A stretch of 64,000 bases of DNA from Alitta virens. Lineage: Eukaryota > Annelida > Polychaeta > Phyllodocida > Nereididae. Shown piece by piece: positions 18,801-28,178 of this stretch. Position 1 is the stretch's first letter. The number at the start of each line of letters is the position of its first letter. The position numbers and the translations under genes were made by a program. The DNA lies in NCBI GenBank assembly GCA_932294295.1, contig OW028573.1:54625829-54689828 (forward strand), read 5' to 3'. The notes under the pieces are model-generated. The model saw only the letters and a program-made list of their open reading frames with translations. It made no database searches and was not told the origin of the DNA.

Positions 18801-21800
18801 AGAAATGTATCTAATATATAATAAATATGTATGTATAATTGACATGCATCTCTTCAATAAAAAATGACAAATATATGTAACTCTCAACTTATGTACCAAA
18901 TGGTGCTGCATGTACTTTTAGATCAGGCTTTGAGTAGCCAGCTAAGGCCTAACAGTTCCCTTTAGTGGCAGGTAGCATTGTTTAGCAGAAGTTGTCCAGC
19001 TTGGTCTAGGTTCAATTTGACAAGCGGCTTTTAACGTTCCCATTTACTGGTAATAATAGTCCAGGAGCCAAGGGCCAGAATGATACCGGCTGAAAGTGGT
19101 CTAATTTAAAAGATAAGACCTGGAACCTTCATAATCTGGATGGTGTAGAGTTAAAAATGTGGGTCAGCTTTTTGCTATTTCCATTCCCATAGCAACCATT
19201 CTGCTTTTTGTATCTTTCATTTTCAGAAGGTTAAACAATCATCTAGACAGATTCTCCTTATGTCCTCCATATGCTTTTTAACTCTACACCACCCGGATTT
19301 TGAAGGTGCCAGGTCTTATCTTTGTTAACATTTGGTGGTTAATATTGAAGCTAATGATAGGAAGAAAGTTTACCAAATTCATGAGGAAGCTCATGGCAGA
19401 ACACAGCTATTGTAGTTGACAGACCAGTGCGCCACCCTACGACAAATGCAGCACCGATCGCCATGCCATCTGCGAAGTTATGCAGTCCATCTCCTAATAA
19501 AATCATGAAGGGGACGGCAGAAGCAGCTGCAATTGTAGAGACAGGATAAAACATGGTTAAACTGGGTGATGTTGTATAGCTTGATAGGATGTCTCGACTC
19601 AACATTGGTGTGAGGTCGCCCATGTTGGAGTGACGTTAGGTCAACATTGGGCAGATATCTGGGCTTGACGTTGGCCCAGTGTTGCCCATATTAAATATTG
19701 GGTCAACATTAACTGACCTGGCATGCTGTCTAGGTACAAACCTGTGCAGAAATTTCTCACTGCATATATTGCTTTGATACCATATCGCGTATACTGATAC
19801 ATTTTTTTGATTTTTTTTCAGGTAGAGTTGTAATAGATAATTATTCTAGGCCCTGGATAAGTAAATAAACAACTGTTAATGAAAGTATATATTCTGCGTG
19901 TGTTTTGTGAAATAATATCTTTACTTGGTACCTTGTTGAAAAATTGCCTGAAATATGAGAGTTTGTTACCTTACTGATGATTACCAGATGACATGACAAA
20001 AGGCCCCCCCCCCCTAAAAGGTTGGTTGGCCCCTTCACTGGAAAGGTTGGCCCCTTCACCTGGAGAAGTCCTGCTGACCCCTGCACTAAGACGGGTTGGC
20101 CCTGGTCAACAAATTTGCCTTCACCGAGTACGGTGCAGTTGGATGCCCCTATAGGATCCCACCAGGGCAGCGGTGTCATGGGCCCCCTGCAAAAGTATCG
20201 GGGGCTGCCCTCGACAAGAATACTGGACCCCATCTTTGGGAGGGGGCCAGGGAAGGGGTCTGGCCCATTTATATGCAGTGCCTATAGCCATTTTTTCTAT
20301 AGCCTACAACATATGCAGTATAATGCATGTGCAGTGCCAACCGACACTCCCCAAACAATAAAAAGCAAAGTAGCATAGATTGACCATCCTTATGGGGTGA
20401 CTTCCCGCCAGAGAAAACTGCAGCTATGGCATTCCTGCATCCACTCCACTGGTCATTGGCCAATGTGTTTAACATCTGGATGTCCAGTCAGCCCAATGTT
20501 GGCCCAGTGTTTTATAAGTCTGGTTGGCCCATGATGCGATATCAGGGAATGGTACCCACTTGGTGTGCAACATTGGGATATCGGTTGTCATTGGCCAACA
20601 TTGGTTCGACCTCGATCCAATCTACATCCTTACCTTGAATGACTTGACCATCATCATCATCATCTCCAAAATGAGAATGTCCATGTCCTCCTTTTTTCTG
20701 TGCTGTTGGAGCGGCTGTCCCATTTGATACTCCATTGGCTGTTTTGCTTTCTGTTATGTGTCCAGCTTTCCCCTTCTCCACCACATCTCCATTGTAGGCG
20801 TAGTTCTCTACACCATCTGCTTTCTGTGGCAGTTGAAATTAACATTTACAAAATGACTTTGACAAATGAATAATCTATATTTGATCAAAGTAACGACTTA
20901 ATACACCAGTTATAAAAGTCTCTTACTGAGTCGGGAGTGTAGTTCATTTGAATAACATTGTCGTTTGCTCCAGAATTCCTAGCACTGAGCGCTTCTATTC
21001 CAAGTTGCAACATGAAAAACAGCCAGATGGCGCACATCACCGTGAACATCTTCCAAGTGTAGTCTTCTACATATATCCCCTCGTGGCCATGGTCATGGTC
21101 GTCACCGTCGTGTGAATGAAGTCCAAGCACCTAGGGTTGAAAATTAGGCTTATCAAGAAAGGAATTAAAGCTTGAAGAGGTTCTTATATCAAAGAACTAT
21201 CTATTAGGAATTTGTGGAAATTTTGACCGCGTCTAGAGTGACCTACTTCTTAGGCAAGTGTTGACTAACTTGTAGATTTATCCGACAATTACATGTAAGT
21301 CGGAGTTAGTCAGTGTCATGCTTATCAATAATGAAAACAAACGAGAACCTACAAACTAACATAATCATGTTTTGACTAATGACAATGACTAAAAGGCTGA
21401 TTATTTCTTGTAAATAAAGCTCATAGTCAAAACATCTTCAGTGTGAATAAATTTGCCTGCTTACCTTATAGGGCCTCTTAAATTAGACATAACATCCCAA
21501 ACCTTGTTATATACCTCACAGGACAAAGGCTTGGTTTTTCAAATTTGTTTCAGGATGTGCACTTCCCCTGCACTGCACACAGTATAGGATTAAAAATAAG
21601 TGTACATCTGTTTTTCGGTCGAATCCAAACTTTTTAGCTGATAAAAACACTTCTGTGAAACTATATTAAACTATATCAAACTTGAAGTTTGCTATATTCT
21701 CCATCGTAAATCCGGCTACTACTCTGTGACCAAAACAAATGGCCATAATGCTGGCAAAAAGTGTCATTGGAAAGACAGTGAACCTATATAATAGTTCATT

Positions 21801-24800
21801 GGTCAATTGAGGGGAGGGGGGGGGGGGAGGTTATGAATCAGAAAGTTGAGGTTTTATTTATCAGTAACATTTCTGTCATTTCTGTCCATTTGGTGCGGGT
21901 CCAAGCTTTTTAGGATCAAATTTGATCAAATTGAATATGACCGAAAAAATAACAATTGGACATTTATTATATGCCATTTATGGATCCCACTTAATAGGCA
22001 AATATGTTGCTCAGAAATCACATGCATGATGAAGCCAGCCCTGAATCACTGGCCTGAATGAATATGTGGGAAATATATGGATTTGGATCATGAGACATTG
22101 AGAACAGTTGATGTAACAAAATTAAAAAGCAGCAAAGAAGAAAATATGAGATTACTTTAGGTATGAGATGGAGAATAGCATCACCACACATTGTGCCAAC
22201 AGACAAGCCCAACATGACGGCCAAGATGTATTTGTAAGCTGATGTTTTCCTCCACTTGACGATTATAAGAGCGAGAAGAGCGCACATACTCTCCACTAAA
22301 ACTGCCAGGGTCCCATAACCATACACTGAAACAGGTTGAAGACAATTGCTTAATTTATTGCTTATTTTTTATTGAAATATATCGCAACTAAACGGTTGAA
22401 TTTAACATAAATAGTAAACAGGATTAAAAAATATCGAATTAAAAGTTAAAAAATATAAAGAATGAATATGTAAATACAAGTGTTACTTAAGTTAACTAAA
22501 AAAAAAATCGAGTAGAAGAACTAAAAACACGACGAGTTGCTGGTAATTGGAGAATCCATGATTTAAAACTTCCTTTAGTTCTTACCGAGAGTCTAGAAAA
22601 TTTATATATTTAGACATAAGATGTGTGACATTGTGAAAACCGATCGACAGTCCAACACGATTTAATATGCAGTGACAACGCATCACGAAGGCATGAAAGA
22701 AGAGCTGTAAAACCAGCAATATGCATAAGTATAATTTGAAAATTCAACTTTTTCTGACATGGCATGATCGTTCAAGGCAACAAAATTTACTAACAGATTA
22801 CTTGTATATCAGAATTTCAAACACGATTTGGAAAATATAATATCTTTTATCCGCAAAAATTCAGCATAATCTTTGTAAACTCTATAATCTACATTAGTGG
22901 GACAATGTGTAATGTCTATAATCATGATATTCTCACTTTCTGCCTGCGTGAGCAGGTCTGATGCTCTCTCATCACTGGTGTCAGGTGTATGTTTGCATCC
23001 CACTGCAGCCTGTTGCATCAAAGCGTGGCTAATCTCTTTCAATTGGTCAGCCTCCATCCCCGCATCAATGTCAATGCTGAAAGCCTCCAGCAAGATGTCT
23101 GTTGAATAGCACTATAAAAAGACGGCGGTAGGAAACAATAAAATGGTACTGCTTCTGTAATTGCAATTCTTTAGGACCTTGTACAGGAAAACTGGATGCA
23201 TTTTAATGAATATTTAAACCGAACTTATCTAAACTGCAGCAAAACCAAACCTTAGAATGTTTTGTTATAAGAATTGTAATAAAAACTAAAGTTGTGAAAT
23301 TGTGATTTTACATTTATGGAAGCATTGTAAGGGACCCCATGGGAGTCATCACCATGCTCGTGATCATGGTCATCATCATCATCAGCCATTGTTCCCATTG
23401 TGACGTCACTGTCCCACAACTTCCATATGTTGTAGAGGAAACCTGAAGGGATGCTGTGAGGATGACCGTGATCATCCTCATCCTCATCATGCTCATCACT
23501 GTGTTCAGCAATCACAAGGTCATGGAGAAGAAGGTCAAGACCCTCTTTGTGGATCTTGCAAGTTGATTCATTTGCATATTTATGGAACAGACTGGCAATG
23601 AAATCGTCTGCCTCCACGTGCCAGTGGGAATCGTGCAGACACTCTCCTACAAAGGGAAAAGTTAATTTTGACAATACATTGAATTGAAACATTGCTTGCC
23701 AGGTGTCTGTTTGCTAATTGGTTAAAGTAGGTCTACCTGTATAGGGCCTATTAATGAAAGTGTAATGTGCTGATGACGATGGCAATTTAGTCAGTTCTAA
23801 TAAGTCAGAGTCAGAATCAGTGTGTTGTCTGTAGAAAGAAGAATGATGTTTATTCATGGGAGACCACAAGTACATATCTGTGCACCAAAAATTACAATTG
23901 CTAGTCAGGTATTTAGGCATTTTTATTAAATGTAGACACTTTTATACGACAGGTGAGTCAGTTTTATTCTATAAGATAGTCACATATTCATAAAAGAAAT
24001 TGCTTAACCGACGAATTAATGTATTTTAGAGTTAATTTGCTTCAAGAGAACTTGTAAAGAGGCGGTATTTGTAGCATGCAGAAGAGTGTTCCACTGACCT
24101 TTGGTGAAGCGCATGACAAGGGCAGCGGACATGACTGGCACTTCAGTTATTTCTCCATGACCAGGGTCGTCCAAGGGAAAGGAGCGGTACACTTGCTCAG
24201 CTGTGAAATGCTACCAAAAAGAAATACGATTTAATAACTGCGAAGTGGATAAAATTAAAGAGATGTTGCTATATCTCCATTCATAGTCATTTATACCTCT
24301 TTTTATGTTGATGTAAACACAATCTTATATAAATAGCGTGAACTAAAACTTTGAATAGCATTGATGTCAATAAGAATATTTTTGAAATGTTACTCTCCTG
24401 TTTCATCATGGAATGAAGATTATGTGTCTCAACTATGACGAGACGTTAACAATAAAGAAAGGCCTTATTAAAGATAATAAACTTCAGATGTCTGACGAGA
24501 ATGTTGCAGTTTTCACACCATTGCCCCAAATATTGATTCAGTTATTGTAATATTTGTTCAAACCAAACCGTCATTCAATTTTCAATCCCCTTTCAGATAG
24601 GAGCATTGTTTTATTTGTTAAATCAGATAACACATATACCTGTTTACAGTTACGTAAATGTGTGTTTGTTAGATTGTTCACTTGATACTTTTTGTAATAA
24701 CACAAGTGTATTTTCTGGATACGATAATGTGTAAAAAAAAATCTAAAAGTTTAAACAACCTCAAGCTTATTTTATTACAGTGCACATTAGGAAAACTGCA

Positions 24801-26162
24801 AGTCAAAATAACCTTTTGGGCTTGATCTTGCTATGACGTTTCTTGCCACAACGTCAGGACTGTGTCAGAAATAAGCAGGAATCAAACAGGGCACACTTGA
24901 GTTACCCCTTGTTACAGGTAGATACACTCCAGGTGGTACCCTGATTTAAATGTTTACTTTTCTTTATGATGTAGTATTGAAAAAAAATTCAGGGAACTCA
25001 ATCCAGTTGGCATTTATCTGCCCAAGATTTTCTTTCGTTCCAAGCTGAAAGCATCCTCCATTTATGCCTTCAGCCCCCTCCCCCCCCCCCCTTTGACGGT
25101 AAAAGTGACTCAACTTACCCCACTCTCCCCTAATGTATATGATAGCGAATCAGATAAACTGACAAAATCTTATTTCAATTTGTGAGTTCGTGGGGAATCC
25201 TGTTGTTTGTGTATACCACTTGATGTAGCTTGAGCAACAGTTTTTCTTTGCTATTATGCTTAGTGGTTTCAGGACTTACCACAGGGCAAGGGCTTTTAGG
25301 AATGTAGGAGTTGTTGAGCACATGTGAGTACTGGTCAAGCTGTGTCCAGCTGAAGCTGTGGTCATGTCCATGGTCGTGGTCATCATCAGTCTGCTGCAGA
25401 TGCAGGAATTTCTGCAGCTCCTGACGGACAGTTGAAGATCCTGCAGAATGGGGATGGTCACCATGGTCATCATCGTCATGGCAACCAGGGCACATGGTCA
25501 GAGAGTGTTCAAAAGAGCCATAAGTCAGGTCAGGGTCCTTATCGGCAATTCTTGGGCAGAATTCCTCCATGTCGCGTGCAGTTTCTATCAACATGACGCA
25601 AGCGTGGTTGAAATGTTCCTCATCGAAGTTCTGGGAATCTTCCATCTCTAGAAGAAGGCGTAAATCCGCTTGTGGGAAACACTAAAAGGGGAAAAGTTTC
25701 TAAAATTTATTTTAAAGCCTTAGGCGAACAATGTCTTTTGGATCAATATAATACCAAGAAGCGCAGTAATGGCTGCATGCTGGGTGTATAATATTACTGC
25801 GCAAGGGAATTGAGAAAGGCTCAAGCGTGAATAGGCTTGCCGAGGAGTGTACATTTTAATTGCTGGTGAAGTTGTTGCGCAGGATAGCAGACAGGAGATT
25901 GAGGATTTTTGGAGGGTGGTGTAAATATATCATAGATATTTGTTTACACTTACATTGCAATATGGTCCTCTCTCACTGCAGTTGAAATTCTTGAACAGTT
26001 CTTCAGCTAGGTCATCCATCTTGTCTCCCGGTATGGCTGGAGTGCTGACTGCCAGGTGAGTCCTTGCTTCGTGGAAAGGGGATGTGGTCGGGTCATACTG
26101 ACACCACAGTGACTGACCACTTGACCCCTGATTGGACAGGGCTAGGACCACCAGCATAAGAA
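15717..26162 (-). CDS. slc39a4/12-like: ZIP zinc transporter, LIV-1 group, ZIP4/ZIP12-like (whole gene)
   Basis: Eleven exons join in frame from the first ATG (26157) to TAG (15717-15719), giving 754 residues; human ZIP12 and ZIP4 have about 690 and 650. The family imports Zn2+ across membranes. Residues 1-410 form a long extracellular part with four Asp/His-rich tracts and C-F/Y-x(4)-L repeats. Eight membrane segments follow from about residue 412 to 750. The metal site is intact: HNFADG (613-618) and HELPHE (642-647). The end IFEEQITF closely matches ZIP4-type ends. Every junction is GT-AG and keeps phase. The exon-1 acceptor at 26163 implies an upstream leader exon that I could not locate; the signal peptide is probably split across it. 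The PAL motif before the first membrane segment reads HAL. Confidence 0.93.
16498..17290. mobile_element. Non-autonomous element with GGGTCATTCCA ends
   Basis: The left end reads GGGTCATTCCATAGAAACGG and the right end TGGAATGACGCCC, an imperfect terminal inverted repeat around ~790 bp in a ZIP intron. Inside, CCTGTTACCA recurs. The open frames within lack known domains. Confidence 0.45.
18367..18554 (-). CDS. ZIP exon 10
   Basis: 188 bp, phase 1 to 0, acceptor CTTCCAG, donor GTGAGT. It completes segment 5 ([10 protein letters not shown]) and encodes segments 6 and 7. Confidence 0.93.
18658..19037. mobile_element. MITE-like repeat, copy 1 (TCTAGACAGCTATA family)
   Basis: It starts TCTAGACAGCTATA and ends near GTTGTCCAGCTTGGTC, giving loose inverted ends. 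A second copy at 39241-39470 shares the ends, an AAAAATATATACCTTG core and TTTGAGTAGCCAGCTA. Both lie in introns. Confidence 0.6.
19110..19326. repeat. Foldback element with ~48-bp arms
   Basis: The left arm, from AAAGATAAGACCTGG to GGTGTAGAGTTAAAAA, is the imperfect reverse complement of the right arm, which ends CCAGGTCTTATCTTT. The loop is about 115 bp. A fragment of the same family (AACCTTCATAATCTG, GGTGTAGAGT) lies at about 17878-17910. Confidence 0.75.
19374..19526 (-). CDS. ZIP exon 9 (metal site)
   Basis: 153 bp, phase 1 to 1, acceptor ATTGCAG, donor GTAAAC. It holds both metal-binding motifs, HNFADG in segment 4 and HELPHE in segment 5. Confidence 0.95.
19560..19720. repeat. CAACATTGG/CCAATGTTG repeat block A
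   Basis: Short motifs such as AACATTGG, GTTGGCCCAGTGTTG and TTGGGTCAACATT recur every 15-30 bp, next to the acceptor of ZIP exon 9. Confidence 0.6.
19980..20290. repeat. GC-rich segment with GGTTGGCCCCTTCAC copies
   Basis: A poly-C tract (20005-20014) is followed by two or more copies of GGTTGGCCCCTTCAC and other GGCCC-rich sequence, unlike the AT-rich surroundings. No coding evidence. Confidence 0.5.
20470..20620. repeat. CAACATTGG/CCAATGTTG repeat block B
   Basis: The same motif family as the block at 19560-19720 (CCCAATGTTGGCCCAGTGTT, GCAACATTGGGATATCGG), here beside the donor of ZIP exon 8, so both ends of one intron carry it. Confidence 0.6.
20634..20823 (-). CDS. ZIP exon 8
   Basis: 190 bp, phase 0 to 1, acceptor GCCACAG, donor GTAAGG. 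It encodes the variable cytoplasmic loop between segments 3 and 4, with [15 protein letters not shown]. Confidence 0.88.
20927..21130 (-). CDS. ZIP exon 7
   Basis: 68 codons, phase 0, acceptor CCCTAG, donor GTAAGA. It starts [18 protein letters not shown], the typical His-rich stretch after membrane segment 2, then membrane segment 3. Confidence 0.92.
22156..22325 (-). CDS. ZIP exon 6
   Basis: 170 bp, phase 1 to 0, acceptor TTTCAG, donor GTAATC. It holds the first two membrane segments (YGTLAVLV... and [12 protein letters not shown]...) and ends [10 protein letters not shown]. Confidence 0.92.
22937..23111 (-). CDS. ZIP exon 5
   Basis: 175 bp, phase 0 to 1, acceptor TTTATAG, donor GTGAGA. 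It encodes the membrane-near PAL-containing domain starting [11 protein letters not shown]. Where family members have Pro-Ala-Leu, this copy has His380-Ala-Leu. Confidence 0.87.
23312..23646 (-). CDS. ZIP exon 4
   Basis: 335 bp, phase 1 to 0, acceptor TTTGTAG, donor GTAAAA (weak). It carries [11 protein letters not shown] and two further acidic-histidine tracts, [13 protein letters not shown] and [16 protein letters not shown]. Confidence 0.88.
24099..24210 (-). CDS. ZIP exon 3
   Basis: 112 bp, phase 0 to 1, acceptor TTGGTAG, donor GTCAGT. It encodes [11 protein letters not shown] through VMRFTK, part of the helix-rich extracellular domain. Confidence 0.88.
25280..25681 (-). CDS. ZIP exon 2
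   Basis: 134 codons, phase 0 to 0, donor GTAAGT. It begins [12 protein letters not shown] and contains two metal-binding-like tracts, [12 protein letters not shown] and [10 protein letters not shown], in the extracellular domain. Confidence 0.9.
25954..26162 (-). CDS. ZIP exon 1 (first recognised)
   Basis: The acceptor ATACAG precedes 26162 and the donor is GTAAGT after 25954. It encodes a hydrophobic start (ATG at 26157, LVVLALS) and extracellular sequence ending RGPYCN. The two bases before CTT-ATG need a preceding exon of phase 1, so the true start may lie upstream. Confidence 0.8.
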
Positions 26163-26449
26163 CTGTATAAATAAAAATATTTAATGCCGAGAAAATATTA
26201 TTGTGCTTTAAGTTTATTGTCATACATCTGCAGGTGTGATAATGTACATAAGTGGAACAGGGATACAAAAGAGAGCTAAATAGATAAATGAGGCAAATAA
26301 CAAATATGGGCGGAGAAATTAAATCTTGTTGTTCCATAGCCTGATACTTTAATAAGGTACAAATGATTAGTTGGCGTATATATGCTATTCAAAGGGTGGG
26401 TGGAGTCAGGCCTAACTTTCTCCATTTCCTTGAGTATCTTCTTATATTA

Positions 26450-26585
26450 TAGAATGGAATAGAATAGAAGTTTATTTACATTCTTATTAAATTCACATTA
26501 AAGGGTCTCAACACATAGACTTGCTCTCTGGCCGGTCTTCACCAATTTAAATTAGTGGCTTTACTCTGTACCAACAAATTACAAA
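26450..26585 (-). mobile_element. Possible retroelement 3' end
   Basis: An AGAATGGAATAGAATAGAAG repeat next to TTTATTTACA (AATAAA on the minus strand) looks like the tail of a reverse-oriented LINE or SINE. No internal promoter or coding sequence was recognised. Confidence 0.3.
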
Positions 26586-26586
26586 A

Positions 26587-26671
26587 CGTGGAAAGGGGAT
26601 GTGGTCGGGTCATACTGACATCACAGTAATGTCAGTATGACCCGACCACATGCCCTGACCACTTGACCACA
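26587..26671. repeat. Duplicated ZIP exon-1 fragment with an inverted copy
   Basis: 26587-26627 repeats ZIP exon-1 bases 26070-26110 with one mismatch. It is then interrupted by 27 bp, and the exon sequence CTGACCACTTGACC resumes. The interruption is a perfect 23-bp inverted copy: arms 26599-26621 and 26629-26651, with a 7-nt spacer. Confidence 0.88.
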
Positions 26672-26871
26672 TGATGCGGACCTGCATTAATTTTGAAACA
26701 AGTGGACGTAAGTATTGGACTGTATACTATTATCAATGTTTTGCCCTGCTGTTTTGCCCTGCTGTAATACTGTATCTTATATAAATTTACATCTGTGTAA
26801 TTTAAAGCATCGGACAGATTTTCCAGCCCATTTTCTTTTGACTCATATAATATCAGTAATTAGGTAATCCC

Positions 26872-27547
26872 TTAAGGGGGTTTCACACATAGCCGGATCA
26901 GACGCCGGAGCGTCCCGGAGTAACATTTTATTACCTCCGGTGGGTTCCGGGATCAAAGAGCTGTTAAATGTCAACAAAAAATAAATGTTTGACGATGTGT
27001 ACACGATGTCAATACGGTCTCAACAAGAAGCAACACGGAGCTATCACGACTGTCCCGTTTAGAGTGAGGAGTGAACCGGATTTTCACGGTGCCTTCGCGG
27101 ATATCACCGGTCTTTACACCGTGTTCATTCGTGTGGATCCGTTGTGGCTCCTTGTACTCTCCGGCGTTAATGGCGGCGAAATATTCATGCCCGGTTGACG
27201 CCGGATGTAGCCGGAGACATGCCGGAGTCAATACGGAGATTCCCGGAGATCGGCGGAGTCTACTGGGCGTCTACACGGGTCTACACGGATCTACACGGAT
27301 CTACACGGATCTACACGGATTAAATTACTCCGGGAACTCCGGCATGAAAAATTAAACATGTTTAATTTTTTCCCCCGGAGTCCCAAGGTGCTCCCGGAGC
27401 GCCCCGGACAATGACGGACAATGCCGGACAATCCCGGACATGAACACGATGTCTATACGGCTTTCCCCGGAGTATGCGGGAGTATTCCGGAGTTGACCTC
27501 CGGGACGCTCCGGCGTCCGATCCGGCTATGTGTGAAACCCCCTTTAA
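26872..27547. mobile_element. GC-rich inverted-repeat transposon, copy A
   Basis: The ends are near-perfect inverted repeats of ~45 bp starting AAGGGGGTTTCACACATAGC and continuing with CCGGATC, GACGCCGGAGCG and TCCCGGAG. The flanking TA suggests a 2-bp target duplication. The 0.68-kb body is dense in CCGGA/TCCGG and has a 10-bp CTACACGGAT array (about 27270-27320). It encodes no transposase, so it would need one in trans. Confidence 0.88.
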
Positions 27548-28178
27548 GGCCCTTTCACACATAGCCGGATCAGACGCCGGAGCGTCCCGGAGTAACATTT
27601 TATTACCTCCGGGGGGTTCCGGGATCAAAGAGCTGTTAAATGTCAAAAAAAAATAAATGTTTGGCGATGTGTACACGATGTCAATACGGTCTCAACAAGG
27701 AGCTAACACGACTGTCCCGTTTAGAGTGCGGAGTGAACCGGATTTTCACGGTGCCTTCGCGGATATCACCGGTCTTTACACCGTGTTCATTCGTGTGGAA
27801 CCGTGTTGCTCCTTGTACTCTCCGGCATTAATGGCGGCGAAATATTCATGCCCGGATGTAGCCGGAGATATGCCGGAGTCAATACGGAGATTCCCGGAGA
27901 TCGGCGGAGTATATTGGGAGTCTATACGGATCTACACGGATCTACACGGATTAAATTACTCCGGGAACTCCGGCATGAAAAATTAAACATGTTTAATTTT
28001 TTCCCCCGGAGTCCCAAGGTGGTCCAGGAGCACCCCTGACAATGACGGACAATGCCGGACAATCCTGGACATGAACACGATGTCTACACGGCTTTCCCCG
28101 GAGTATGCGGGAGTATTCCGGAGTTGTCCTCCGGGACGCTCCGGCGTCTGATCTGGCTATGTGTGAAAGGGCCTTTAA
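27543..28178. mobile_element. GC-rich inverted-repeat transposon, copy B
   Basis: A same-orientation copy directly abutting copy A. They share the junction CCCCCTTTAAGGCCC, so the two sit on one TA target. The body matches copy A closely, with fewer CTACACGGAT units and a small deletion near 27850. Confidence 0.88.

Noticed and set aside
20022..20378. Open frame rich in Gly/Pro on the + strand
   Set aside because: It comes from the GC-rich repeat segment in a ZIP intron and has no family features.
23314..23511. Met-rich frame overlapping ZIP exon 4
   Set aside because: A shifted-frame shadow of the Asp/His codons of the real exon.
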